A stretch of 64,000 nucleotides of DNA from Armigeres subalbatus (Eukaryota; Arthropoda; Insecta; Diptera; Culicidae), in the NCBI RefSeq assembly GCF_024139115.2, contig NC_085141.1:176402994-176466993 (forward strand), given 5' to 3'. Made by a program: the position numbers and the translations under genes. The stretch's first letter is position 1; every line of letters starts with the position of its first letter. Of the stretch, positions 11,697-22,790 are shown in pieces. A model generated the notes under the pieces. The model had not been told where the DNA came from and did no database searches. It saw only the letters and a program-made list of their open reading frames with translations.

Positions 11697-12320
11697 TTGC
11701 CTTTTTCGTTCAACAAAGTTGTACCGAAAGAAAGGCTATCATTTCACTCCAAAATTGAACTTTTTATAGAAGTCTCGGAGACCCATAATGTTATATACCA
11801 ATCGGCTCAGCTCGTCGAACTGAGCAAATGTCTGTCTGTCCGTGTGTATGTGTGTGTGTGCACACGAAAACCGTAAAACATTAGCCACTTTTTCATATTG
11901 TACCCAAGTAACCATGAAGCTATATATGCTTGTAAGAAACACAACCCTAAAAGTTGACTTAAAGTGAAAAAAAAAACAATTAGAAGTCCGAATTAATGGT
12001 TTATTGCTTTGACATGTTGAAATAAAGCATCAATAATGCATCGCTGCATTCGTAATGCTGATTTAGAGTATCGTTGTCTGACAGTTGATGAATAAATGCA
12101 ACTTCACATCGTTAAAACTGATCTAATGCAATTAGCATTTAGCATGCCGATTTGTGATTGATATATGTGCAATATTGTAATGCTTGGCGTTACTTGGGTA
12201 ATTCTTAACCGATTTTTTCGCAACAAGTTGCATTCGACAGAGGACAAAGCCTTGTTGATTACTATTGAATTTGATCACGATCGACTAAATGCGAGAAAGG
12301 CAGTATCACCACTCGATGAA
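11697..12320 (+). repeat. 'GCCTTTCTCG' repeat split by a MITE
   Basis: A forward copy begins TTTGCCTTTTTCGTTC and ends GCGAGAAAGGCAGTATCACC near 12308. It is interrupted at 11903-12198 by a TA-flanked MITE. Removing the insert restores the expected TCATAT.GTA/ATTCTTAACC junction seen in intact copies. Confidence 0.8.
11903..12198. mobile_element. 296-bp MITE, TIR CCCAAGTAAC, TA duplication
   Basis: The element starts CCCAAGTAAC and ends with the exact inverse GTTACTTGGG. TA is present on both sides (11901-11902 and 12199-12200). The interior is AT-rich with no open frame. The host repeat is continuous across the site, which fixes the boundaries. Confidence 0.85.
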
Positions 12321-12635
12321 TTAAGTTTTTTTTTAATACCCTCCTCTGACCCCTATACCAAAGAGCTCACATTCTGAGCCCCCTGGTAATGGACACTTAC
12401 TAACAAACAAATTAAAACGCAGGGTAGAAACTACTATCATGAATTAAGGTGAATCCCAGTGGAACTTAGCTCCTTCGAAGGGATTCCCGGGTTTTTTCTT
12501 AATATTTCGATTATTTTTCATTTTTTTTTCAATTGTTTGGTTATGTATTATAGCTCATTATCGTGTCTACTCTCTCATAGTCTTGAGTTTTGCAGATTTT
12601 ATGGATTATAAGTCACACACTTAAATCATTTCACA
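12321..12635. other. Unassigned sequence
   Basis: I see nothing supportable; the first 100 bases may be residual flank of the preceding repeat. Confidence 0.4.
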
Positions 12636-12800
12636 GATTTCGGTGAATTTTGCTTCAATTCACCAAAATCTCAACAGCAGGTAATTATTTCACCAAATTG
12701 TCTGAGATTTTTTCTTTGTTCAACTTTCAAAACCACCGAAAATCTGAAAAATTATTCATCAAACAGTTCTGCTGTTGATATTTTGGTGAAATTTCACAGA
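12636..12800. mobile_element. Small inverted-repeat element (MITE-like)
   Basis: The arms CACCAAAATCTCAACAGCAG (12661-12680) and CTGCTGTTGATATTTTGGTG (12769-12788) pair with one mismatch around a loop of about 90 bases. CGGTGAA/TTCACC motifs recur outside the arms. The outer ends are unclear. Confidence 0.55.
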
Positions 12801-14044
12801 ATCATGCGATTTATTATAAGTTTGCATGTTCTAGGATTTTTCCTTCATATGGTTTAAAGGAGTTCGCACAACACATATATTTAAGTGGTTTCTTCAAGTT
12901 TGTCATCAATATCCACACTTAATCCATTGCATATGATCATTTTATTAATTTGCCAAGCATTACTGACGGTGAAACTAAGTATGTTGCAATCAAAAGAAGT
13001 TAGAGGCATTTAAAATTCACAGTGAGGTGCTCTGAAAAACATCAAATAAATGGCGATCCCTAGTTTTCACTTCGCCCAACCGGTGATTGTTAGATTTTCT
13101 AATAAATCTGTAAAGAACCTACCAGAACCTGTATAAGAACTGGGCATATGCGAAAATGCTAGATTTTTAGGCTTTTTAACCGATGATTGCTTATGATTAA
13201 GATGCTACATAAGCCCCAACATATACCAAACATCAGTCATTTGATTTTTTATCAATTTATTATTGAAAATTATTATTACCTTGGCAATGTTTGCACTTTT
13301 TCTTAGTTTTCTGACCATCGCAACATATTTGCAATCTCTTCTCGACAACAGAACTAACATTTCTACACACCTGAAAAGCAAATTGGACTGATTTAATAGC
13401 TATACGTTCTTTCATAAGCGATTTTTCAAGTAAAAGCGTCTTAAAAATTGTCCATTTGTGTAAGCTAAATATTTTCTAAATTTGACGCAAAATATTATAA
13501 AAAATTGCATCATGTGTATTGAATAGATGTTATCTATAAGATGCATCGAAACTTTCATGGAACATTACATGCAGTTCAATTTGACTATTCGTAAGTGTGC
13601 TCATAATTTCTGGAACAGTCTATACTCTAAATATACTCTATACGTCTTATAGACACACTGAATTGACTCTCTCTTCTGCTAATAACTAAACAGAAGGTGT
13701 TAAAACATCCCTGACGTAGGTTTACCAAAAACAAGTCACAGAGAAGCTATAACACTCCTCTGTTTTGGATGTTATCTCCACCCGTGATGCTTCCATACAC
13801 GGGTTAAGTGCTAACTTTCACTCCCAAATCCCCCCTGCCCCTATGTCACACTTTTCGAATAAAGCATCTGAAAATGTTGTAGGAGTCGTCACACTTCAGG
13901 CAACCTCCTCTAAGTATTACGTAATCTATGGATGTTCCTATATCTGGAACACGGCAGCTTCCCGCATCGACTGGATGCAGGGAATCTTTGTAAAGATGTT
14001 TAAATTTAAAAAGGGTGATCTATCTGTCTGTTTCCTCCTTAACC
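12801..14044. other. Unassigned AT-rich sequence
   Basis: No gene, RNA or repeat boundary could be supported. A 137-codon frame at 13765-14178 runs into a SINE and is not credible as a gene. Confidence 0.45.
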
Positions 14045-14212
14045 TAGCGGTAAGATGCGCGGCTCTAAAGCAAGACCATGTTGAGGATGGCTGGGTTCGA
14101 TTCCCGGCGTCGATCTGGGCAATTTTCGGCTTGGAAATTGTCTCGACTTCCCTGGGCATAAAAGTATCATCGTGTTAGTCTCATGATAAACGAATGCAAA
14201 AATAGTAACTTG
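14045..14212 (+). mobile_element. Feilai-like SINE, truncated
   Basis: A tRNA-like head (CTAGCGGTAAGATGCGCGGC as A-box region, GGTTCGATTCCCGG as B box) is followed by the SINE body TTGGAAATTGTCTCG and CATAAAAGTATCATCGTG. It matches the fuller copy at 62326 but stops after TAGTAACTTGACG and lacks the 3' tail. Confidence 0.8.
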
Positions 14213-14886
14213 ACGTGAGAAAATATTTTTTGCAAGTCCTGATCATAATACTTGGTTTACAGTTCCTATTTGAATGATAAAAAGGCCTACTTTTCCATAC
14301 CAACGGAATAGGTGCTTGAATGATCATTATGCTACTCAAATGGGTTGCATAATTAGTAGTTTGTGCCAGAGCGGTAATGAATAAAACTTCAAATGAATGA
14401 TTAAATTTGTTATGATTAAATCATTAAACTCTATGATTAAATGAATAATGATTTTTTCGTTTTTAACAATGATTAATGATTATGATTGAATTTGATAATG
14501 AAATTGATTTTTGACAATGATTAACGATTATGACTAATGAATGAAACGTTTGAAGTATGATTAATGATTAACGATTGATATGACTAATGATTAATGATTA
14601 TGAATAATCGAATTGAAGGATTTGCATAGTGATCAATAATCAAGGAACCTTTCTTCCAAATTGGGTTAAAAATTAATATTTATCCAAATAAAAGGTATAA
14701 AAATTATATGATTATGATTAAAGATTAATGAATTAAAGCGATGTATGCAATGATTAAAATTGATGATTAATGAATTAACTCAAAACAATTATGAATATGA
14801 TTAGTGATTAATGATTAAATATAAAATTATATGATTAACGATTAGTGATTAATGATTAAATCATATTTTTTGTATGATTATGATTA

Positions 14887-15684
14887 GGGGTGGTGGAAAT
14901 TCGCGATTTCGCGGAAGCCGCGAAATTTGATGTTAGCCGCGAAATTTAAACATTTTCGCGAAAAACCGCGAAATTAACCTTTCCCGTCAATAATTTTATT
15001 CCATTCTATTGCCTCAGGCGATTTCTACTCAATACCAACTCAACAAACAACGCATTTTTCGACGTCTAGAAAAAAAAATTCAAGTGCAAAGTCTGAAATT
15101 GGTCGAATGTAGAGCCAAAGTTAAATTGAAAAACAATTTTTGTTTTTCTTTGAAAAACGTAAAAACATATGGATTCTTTTGGAAAGTTTATCCCAAATAA
15201 GAGAATTAATCGATTAATCGATTGTCCCAACAAAATTGTTTGACGGGAAAAGTCAATTTAACCTCAAAGAATATACAATTATTCGGAATGTGCGCGCCAA
15301 ACTGCCAACCGAACGCTGTTTGGGCTGGACTAACAACACGAATGAATAGAAGCTACACACGATGCTCTGCTTTGCGCGGTCTCGCGGTTCATGGCCCGTT
15401 TACATATGAGCTAGTTCTGGCCCGTTTACATATGAGCTAGAACTAGCTCATATGTAAACGGGCCATCAACAAAGTGCTTTTGACCAGTAATGCAAAGAAA
15501 TAATAAATAGAAAATAATTTGAAATAAATAAACGCAACAATTTAAATAAATATGGAATCTACATTGTCTTTTTTATTTTTTGTACCGAAATATAATTTTC
15601 CGCGAAATGGCCGCGAATTTTCAGATTTTCTGAATTGGCTGTCCGCGAAATTTTGAAAATTTTGCCGCGAATTTCCACCACCCC
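14887..15684. mobile_element. 798-bp TIR element with CCGCGAAAT subterminal repeats
   Basis: The ends are perfect inverted repeats: the left begins GGGGTGGTGGAAATTCGCG and the right is its reverse complement, each flanked by TA. Both subterminal regions carry several CCGCGAAAT / ATTTCGCGG copies, a pattern typical of transposase-binding arrays. The interior has no transposase. It contains a strong palindrome at 15392-15466, possibly a further nested insertion. Confidence 0.85.
15392..15466. repeat. 26-bp-arm palindrome with duplicated arm
   Basis: An arm starting ATGGCCCGTTTACATATGAG (15392-15417) pairs perfectly with 15441-15466. The segment between them is a second copy of the left arm. 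The DNA or RNA could fold into alternative hairpins. Confidence 0.85.
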
Positions 15685-15768
15685 TAATTATGATTAATGA
15701 ATAATGATTAAATAACCCATTATTCATTAATCATGATTAAATCTATGATTAATCACTAATGCTCTGGT

Positions 15769-15895
15769 TTGTGCAACTAGTTGCAAAAAGATGATTTTTC
15801 AGCACGAGTTGTACGTTTATCCAACGAGGCTTGTCGACCTGGATAAATACTAGGAGTGCTGAAAAAATCGAGTTTTGCAACGAGTTGCGCATGCT
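15769..15895. mobile_element. 127-bp inverted-repeat element
   Basis: The left side TGCAACTAGTTGCAAAA...TTTTTCAGCAC pairs imperfectly with the right side GTGCTGAAAAAAT...TTTTGCAACGAGTTGCGC. Each arm also carries its own small palindrome (GCAACTAGTTGC). No clear duplication was found. Confidence 0.55.
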
Positions 15896-16480
15896 ATGTT
15901 TTGCCATGACGAAAAATGGGCTTTAATGCGATAAATTTGTAATAAAATATTTACTTCACATGATCATTCTTGCCAACAAATTATGTTGCTGCAGGGATCA
16001 ATCAATTTTATGTTTTCGTGCCACGTTGCATAGCTCGACATACCATGAAGCGATAAATGAACTTGTCTTTCGAAATTCTGATGTCATGTCCGTCAAATTA
16101 TATAATTTATTACGCGCCGTAGACAATACACTCATTTGAGTTGCATAATGTTCATTAAAGCCCTCATTTCGTTGGTATGAAAAAGTAGGCCGTTTTATCA
16201 CTCAAATACGAGCTGTAAACCAGGTATTATGATCAAGAATTGCAAAAAGTTCATTTTGGTACTCATTTGTGTGCTGTAAAGTGTTCCATACACCAAGAGG
16301 TATAATTTGAGAAAATTTTGTTTTTGATTAATTCGCCTAAAATAGAAATTTTATTTATACAGTAAGATTTTGACCCTTCCTTAATCATAAGGGAATATTT
16401 TCAGACTCTACTATTTGAACGACACAAATTAATTGCCTATCAAAAGGCGAATTTCATGGGTTGAGTAAGAACAAAACGAA
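15896..16480. other. Unassigned, with a weak inverted pair
   Basis: An AATGGGCTTTAATG near 15915 and a CATTAAAGCCCTCAT near 16152 are inverted to one another, so this may be a decayed fold-back element. No gene was seen. Confidence 0.35.
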
Positions 16481-16499
16481 TGATCTTCTGCACCATATT

Positions 16500-16880
16500 A
16501 TGTCGAAAACATGGGAAGACTAGGCTGTCCAACCAGCCTGCTACCAGCCTCGTTTGCCCTCTCTTTAAGAAAGGGCACAGACTGGAGTGCGCCAATTACC
16601 CATATTCTGTTCAACAGATTGAGACAGCTTGGAGAGTCCTTCGTCGGCGAATACCAAGCAGGTTTTTGTAAGGGCCGATCAACGACAGCTCACATGTTTA
16701 CCCTGAGACAGATCCTTGATAAATTCCGGGAGTACAACTTGCAGACACGTCATCTGTTTATTGATTTCAATGCGGCGTACGATTCAGTGAAACGGAATTA
16801 ATTATGGCAAATTATGCTAGAGCATGTTTTTTTGGCGAAACTGATAGGGCTGATTCGTGTAACGTCGATGGATTGAAATC
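16500..16880 (+). pseudogene. RTE-type LINE reverse transcriptase relic
   Basis: Translation in two frames gives LFKKGHRLECANY, then after a frame change ILFNRLRQLGESFVGEYQAGF, KGRSTTAHMFTLRQILDKF and HLFIDFNAAYDSVKR. The last is palm motif A (usually FIDFKAAYDS), followed by LWQIMLEH. It has lost the residues normally between ECANY and LFNRL, has at least one frameshift, and has a stop before LWQ. It appears to be the same LINE family as 60612-61510 on the - strand. RTE assignment rests on memory of the family. Confidence 0.75.
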
Positions 16881-17100
16881 TAAATTCACTGAATTTAATC
16901 TCTACATTCCAACTGGAACTTGGCCAGCTGTTCAATGTATATTTTATTAGGATTTCCTCAGTTATTAATTGAAAGTGTTTGTATGTCTGCCTTTGCATGA
17001 GTATGTGATACATTCCGACGAGGCGGTATGTACAAGGTTTTGACGTACTTTGAAATTGTTTTTGAAGAAAACTTGAATAAAGCATTAGAAAACATAAGCA

Positions 17101-17365
17101 ACTAGTCGACCCGGCAGACGTTGTCCTGCATAGTAGGCGAAAACGCGCGTTCTGCACTGCCCATGCGAAATTTCCATACGAATCTTAATTTTAGTTTTTC
17201 ACGATTTGCTCAACTTTACTCGTAATTTTCCCATTAGGAAATATCATATAAACCCGTCGGAAACTATAACGAATGTTTCTGCTGAAGAAATGAAAAAAAT
17301 CCATCCAGCCGTTTTCGAGTTATGCGGATACGAACACAGACCATTTCATTTTTATATATAAGATA
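17101..17365 (+). repeat. Dispersed repeat, GTCGACCCGGCAGACG to TATATATAAGAT
   Basis: The head is CTAGTCGACCCGGCAGACGT, the body contains AACCCGTCGGAAACTAT and CCGTTTTCGAGTTATGCGGA, and it ends in a TATATAAGAT tail. Copies occur at 28329-28532 (- strand) and, more diverged, 62880-63121. It is probably a LINE 3' region or SINE; I cannot assign the class. Confidence 0.65.
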
Positions 17366-17539
17366 TGCATATTATTAAACAATATGTATCCTTATAAAAT
17401 TTTGGATCGAATAGATCAACGGTTCTCAATGCAAATAAGCAATAAGTTGTATGACATTTTCGCTGTTCCGTGAAGCTTTTCAGTTCGAATTAAGTTTATA
17501 CATACTTTGGAGGACTTTTGGGTACTTCCGATGCTCTTA

Positions 17540-19440
17540 GAAGGTCCGAGGTCCAAGCCTCTTGAAATTAGACTTCCCAGTTACTTGAGAGTAGGCTTCC
17601 GCGACATTTGAAAGAATGCTTCCGAGCCTCTTGTAAGAGGCTTCCGAGCCTTTTGGAAAAAGTTTCCAAGCCTCCTTGTCTGAGCATTTTGCAAATATGC
17701 TTTTGAGCTTTTTGAAAGGAACTTCAACGTCTTTTGAAAGAAGACTTCCGAGCCTCTTGAAGGGAAGTTCCGAGTATCTTGAAAAGAGGCTTCCGAGCTT
17801 CTCAAAAGGAGGCTCTCAAAAGCCTTTCGAGCCTCTTGAAAGGAGGCTTCTGAGCCTCTTGAAAGTAGGCTTCAGAGCCTCTTAAAAGGAGGCTTCAGAG
17901 CCTCTTGGCAGGAGACTTCAGAGCCTCTTGAAAGGAGGCTTCAAGGCCACTTGGAAGGAGGCTTCAGAGCCACTTGGAAGGAGGCTTCAGAGCCTCTTGG
18001 AAGGAGGCTTCAAATCCTCTTGGAATGAAGCTTCTGAGCCTCTTGAAAGGAGGCTTCAGAGCCTCTTGGAAGGAGGCTTCAGAGCCTCTTGGAAGGAGGC
18101 TTCAGAGCCTCTTGGAAGGAGGCTTCAGAGCCTCTTGGAAGGAGGCTTCAGAGCCTCTTGAAAGGAGGCTTCAGAGCCTCTTGAAAGGAGGCTTCATAGC
18201 CTCTTGAAAGGAGGCTTCAGAGCCTCTTGAAAGGAGGCTTCAGAGCCTCTTGAAAGGAGGCTTCAGAGCCTCTTGGAAGGAGGCTTCAGAACCTCTTGGA
18301 AGGAGGCTTCAGAGCCTCTTGGAAGGAGGCTTCAGAGCCTCTTGGAAGGAGGCTTCAGAGCCTCTTGGAAGGAGGCTTCAGAGCCTCTTGGAAGGAGGCT
18401 TCAGAGCCTCTTGGAAGGAGGCTTCAGAGCCTCTTGGAAGGAGGCTTCAGAGCCTCTTGGAAGGAGGCTTCATAGCCTCTTGGAAGGAAGCTTCATAGCC
18501 TCTTGGAAGGAGGCTTCATAGCCTCTTGGAAGGAGGCTTCAGAGCCTCTTGGAAGGAGGTTTCAGAGCCTCTTGGAAGGAGGCTTCAGAGCCTCTTGAAA
18601 GGAGGCTTCAGAACCTCTTGAAAGAAGGCTTCAGAGCCTTTTGAAAGGAGGCTTCAAAGCCTCTTGAAAGGAGGCTTCAGAGCCTCTTGAAAAGAGGCTT
18701 TAGAGCCTCTTGAAAGGAGGCTTCAGAACCTCTTGGAAGGATGCTTCAGAGCCTCTTGGAAGGAGGCTTCAGAGCCTATTGGAAGGAGGCTTCAGAGCCT
18801 CTTGGAAGGAGGCTTCAGAGCCTCTTGGAAGGAGGCTTCAGAGCCTCTTGGAAGGAGGCTTCAGAGCCTCTTGGAAGGAGGCTTCAGAGCCTCTTGGAAG
18901 GAGGCTTCAGAGCCTCTTGGAAGGAGGCTTCAGAGCCTCTTGGAAGGAGGCTTCATAGCCTCTTGGAAGGAAGCTTCATAGCCTCTTGGAAGGAGGCTTT
19001 ATAGCCTCTTGGAAGGAGGCTTCAGAGCCTCTTGGAAGGAGGTTTCAGAGCCTCTTGGAAGGAGGCTTCAGAGCCTCTTGAAAGGAGGCTTCAGAGCCTT
19101 TTGAAAGGAGGCTTCAGAGCCTCTTGAAAGGAGGCTTTAGAGCCTCTTGAAAGGAGGCTTCAGAGCCTCTTGAAAGGAGGCTTCAGAGCCTCTTGAAAGG
19201 AGGCTTCAGAGCCTCTTGAAAGGAGGCTTCAGAGCCTTCCGAGGAAGCTTCCAAGCCGCTTGAAAAAAGGCTTCCGAGCCTTTCGAAAGGAAGCTTCCTC
19301 GTCTCTTGAAAGGAGGCTTCCAAGCCGCTTGAAAGGTGGCTTCCGAGCCTCTGGAAAGGAAGCTTTGAAGCCACTTGAAAGAAGGCTTCAGAGCTATTCG
19401 AAATTAAGCTTACGCACTGCATGAAAGCCTCTTACAACGA
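17540..19440. repeat. 23-bp minisatellite, about 80 units
   Basis: The unit is GAGCCTCTTGGAAGGAGGCTTCA. Units in the core (about 18000-19240) are nearly identical; units at both margins (17540-17900 and 19240-19440) are degenerate, as expected from unequal exchange. Each unit junction forms GAGGCT-TCAG-AGCCTC, a small hairpin. A higher-order repeat of 483 bp (21 units) is visible: the CATAGCC-variant block at 18471 recurs at 18954. Since 23 is not divisible by 3, all three frames cycle through the same 23-residue peptide, so the long + strand frames here are artefacts. Confidence 0.95.
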
Positions 19441-19646
19441 AGCTATTTAGCTTTTCGGAAGCCGTCATACCTCTCAAATGGAAACCTCTAAGCCTTTACC
19501 CTTTACCCTCAGGGGTACATGTACCCTAGGTTGAAAATCGCTGGAATATATGCTTAAACACTGAATTTGTGTAGAAAAATGTTTTCTGGGATGCGATTTT
19601 CTGCGTGAATTTATACCTCGACTTCATCATGGCTAATTACATACGG

Positions 19647-19940
19647 TGATGTATAATCTAAAAATAGATGTATAATGATCAAACACGTGTCTCTTTCTCT
19701 TATTTAATGTGTGCTTTGTTCTGAAACATGGCCAATAAAACGGCCAACTTATTGCTTCTATGATAATGATTCTGGTTTTTTGATTTAAGAAAAAACGCGG
19801 TAAGCTATGATTAGCTGACAGAACTTGAATTCAGGTATGTGAACATTTCTCTGGCTGCTGGACGCCAACATGGTCTGGTCGTCAAACTTAAATTTTCAAG
19901 AACAGAAAATCTTGCCGCTGCTTTGGTATTGGTTACCACA
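19647..19940 (+). repeat. 5' LTR
   Basis: First copy of the long direct repeat. It differs from the second by scattered substitutions and a small indel near 19700. The match extends six bases upstream (ATACGG), so the true start is uncertain by a few bases. Confidence 0.65.
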
Positions 19941-19955
19941 TGGCGCAGTACAAGC
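19941..19955 (+). promoter_or_regulatory. Probable primer-binding site
   Basis: TGGCGCAGTACAAGC begins directly after the terminal CA of the left repeat. TGG is the complement of the tRNA CCA end. The matching tRNA was not determined. Confidence 0.5.
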
Positions 19956-21829
19956 TCTCCGAACAATAAGTGTGTAAGTTCTTCTAACGGCATTTGGGCT
20001 ATTTCATGTGTAAAAAAAAGAATCCGAGTAGAAGATCTACTTCGTATATTTTACTAAGTCAACAAAAATTGGAAATTGTATCCAAGGCATATCCAGAGCG
20101 AAAGGACTCTGTGGAATATAAAATAACTGGAGCAAGAGGTCTCTGACAGAAAACAAACCAGAGCGAGAGGTCTCTGTGGAGTGAAATTTGGAGCGAGAGG
20201 TCTCCAAAACCGATAAGTGACTAAATGAAGTTTGTAGTTTTTAAGCTGTTTCGAAAACAGAAATCGTTTGGGATCCGGAGCGAGCAAGGGAGCGAACGGT
20301 GTTGAAAAGAAAATGGCTTGAGAAGTGTAGAAATGCCGATCAAACTGTAAAATTTTTGAAAGTACAATCTAAATTTGATATGGATTTCATTTATGATATT
20401 TAATGATTCGCTTATGCAACAGATGCTTGACACATCTGATTCGAATAAAAATATCATAATTGAATTTTCAGTATTAATAATTGAAAAAGTATAGATTTAA
20501 AATATAACAAACGATTGGCACCTTAAATTTGTAAGCATAAGATAAGCTTTGGACATAAAATGAATTGTATACGGCTTCGGAATTTGCTATAATTGAAATT
20601 CAAAAAAGACCTGATTAGCTATTGATTTGATTTGTATATTTTGTTTCAAATAACAGATGCTTGACACATCTGATTTGAAAGAAAAGTATCATCTAATTTG
20701 GATTTTGATTGGATTGGCGATATCACTAGTTTAGTTTTGTACGGAATCAGTAGATAATCTTTGAAAGGAAAGCTTGTTCTTAAGCATTTATTTTGATTGC
20801 TGGTGGCGGTGCATCCTTGAACGCATGTTTGAAAGTTGAGGGAAAGCAGAATATGTGAGTTGTTCCCCCAGAGAATCTACTAGTGGTGACGTTTGAATGT
20901 TCGTTGAAACAGGTACCTATACGGAATAAATGGCCAAAGATCGTGCAATATAACGATACAGTAGTCGGCGATGAACGCGCAATTGGGCATGTGGTGCATC
21001 TTATCTGAACGCGAAACTAACCTGACCTACCACAGTGAGCGGTATCAAAGACTGAGAAGGAACTGAACGAGATCTAGCTATTTGTATTTCGAAGTAAAAA
21101 TCCCAAAATAAATGTACAACGAGATAAATTTCACGAGAGTGTATTTGATATGAGTTAAAGAGAAAAACTTAACCGAAGTCATTATGATCCAGATAATCAG
21201 TTGTATAAAGCAATATTTGAAAAGATTTTTGAATGAATCCATATTTTTATTTATGTTCCCTTTTTTACAAAAATGGAATCGGATTGGAATTTGAATGACC
21301 GGAATCTGAATTTTATATGAATTAATTTTCTTAAAAACAACGGTGCAAATTAGGTATTGTTAAGTCTAATGAATTTCAATGGATTATGAGCAAGATTTAG
21401 TTGGGATTTAGGTTGAACTTGAATTGAACTTCGGTTTCTTTTGGATCAGACGCAAATTAAACTTTGATTAGATTGAGAAAGGATTTAAATTTAATTTCAA
21501 TAAGATATGTATTTAATCGTTTTTATGTATAGGAATTGAATTAATTATTTTGGTTTAGACGGATTTTTTAATAAATATTTTGTATAAGAATATCGTCTGT
21601 GCCTTGGTCTGTGCAGATGCTGTGTTGAACTTAATGTAAAACTTAAAAAAAACAATAATAAAGATACAAAAAAAGTCTGAGCAGGTTGTTGACTGTGTTT
21701 GTTATTAGTTTTGGAAAAACTCATATTATAATTAACCTAATATGTATTGCTTTGAAGAAAATTTTTTAATTCTTATTATTTTTGTACAAATTAACAGAGT
21801 ACAGAAGGGAAAAGATGTAGAGAATACGG

Positions 21830-22116
21830 TGATGTATAATCTAAAAATAGATGTATAATGATCAAACACGTGTCTCTATTTGAAGTGTGCTTTGTTCTGA
21901 AACATGGCCAATAAAACGGCCAACTTATTGCATCTATGATAATGATTATGGTTTTTTGATTTAAGAAAAATCGCGGTAAGCTATGATTAGCTGACAGAAC
22001 TTGAATTCAGTTTTGTGAACATTTTTCTGGCTGATGGACGCAAAAATGATTTGGTCTTCAAACTTAAATTTTCAAGAACAGAAAATCTTGCAGCTGCTTT
22101 GGTATTGGTTACCACA
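21830..22116 (+). repeat. 3' LTR
   Basis: Second copy of the long direct repeat, ending ACCACA. It is preceded by the purine-rich tract. Confidence 0.65.
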
Positions 22117-22189
22117 CTCAGGTCGTTATTTTTCTTTAATGGCACTCCTCATGGAATCCAAATTTCAAAGTACTAGCGTTCCAAGGCAT

Positions 22190-22790
22190 TCTAGACAACA
22201 TGCTCCCGAATACGAATACCTGGATCCCGGGGTACTGCGGAGTACCTGACAATACCACGGCTGATTACCTCGCCGGAGTCAGATATCAAGGCAGACGATT
22301 TGCGTCAACCATCCGTGTAAGATACGTAGAAACCTGGATTAAAAAACAGTGCAAGACAACTGGGAAATATCCTGGAGAGCCTCTACTACTGCACAGCTAC
22401 GGTAAATCAAGGGATCGACATCGGCTTGGACGGCCTAAGCAACCTAACGGACCAGCAAATCCTCTCTCGGCTCCGAACCGGACACACGCGACTCTCACAT
22501 AACTTCGGCGGGAGCCCCTTCCAGATAATTTGGACGTTTCCGGGGTTCACAACACTGTGGAACATTACGTATGCCGATGCCCCAAATTCCAGGTGCCGAG
22601 GGATACTTATGGGATGCCTGCCAGCATCAGCGACGCGCTTGCGAATGATCCAGACAGCATCACTACTCTCATTTGTTTCCTTAAAGATGGGAGCTTATTC
22701 AGGAACATCTAATCCAACCGACACCCATGGGCATCCCAAGGGTAATCTCGGACCCACAATTCGAGACGTTCGGGCTTTCTTTGGACTCTC
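22190..22790 (+). pseudogene. I-clade LINE: RNase H end and C-terminal tail
   Basis: One frame reads WIPGYCGVPDNTTADYLAG, the last RNase H motif (usually WIPGHxGVxGNExAD). A second frame follows with LRTGHTRLS, VEHYVCRCPKF (a Cys/His knuckle) and ICFLKDGSLFRNI, the usual C-terminus of I-type ORF2. Two frame changes and the lack of upstream RT show it is dead. The layout parallels 28700-29945. Confidence 0.7.

Larger units (their letters stand above)
14385..15760. repeat. Degenerate TGATTAA/ATGATTA simple-sequence tract
   Basis: Irregular TGATTAA-, TGATTATGA- and AATGA-type units cover 14385-14885 and resume at 15685-15760 on the other side of an inserted element. It is low-complexity and non-coding. 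Confidence 0.8.
19647..22116 (+). mobile_element. Non-autonomous LTR retrotransposon
   Basis: Direct repeats of about 290 bp at 19647-19940 and 21830-22116 start TGATGTATAATC and end GGTTACCACA (TG...CA). A TGG-starting primer-binding-like sequence, TGGCGCAGTACAAGC, follows the first copy at once. A purine-rich GAAGGGAAAAGATG lies about 20 bases before the second. The 1.9-kb interior has no gag or pol. It carries GAGCGAGAGGTCTCT repeats (20090-20210) and a duplicated ACAGATGCTTGACACATCTG (20418 and 20650). No 5-bp target duplication is visible (TACGG against CTCAG), so one side may have recombined. Confidence 0.7.

Noticed and set aside
13765..14178. 137-codon + strand gene
   Set aside because: Its second half lies in a SINE and the first half shows no domain.
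17676..19004. Multiple 69-87-codon + strand frames with a GGFRASWKEASEPLGRRLQSLLEG-like pattern, read as a repeat protein
   Set aside because: All come from the 23-bp minisatellite, which reads the same peptide in every frame. No flanking coding sequence or start context.
19647..22116. Segmental duplication rather than LTRs
   Set aside because: TG...CA ends, a primer-binding-like site directly inside and a purine tract make LTRs more likely, although target duplication is missing.
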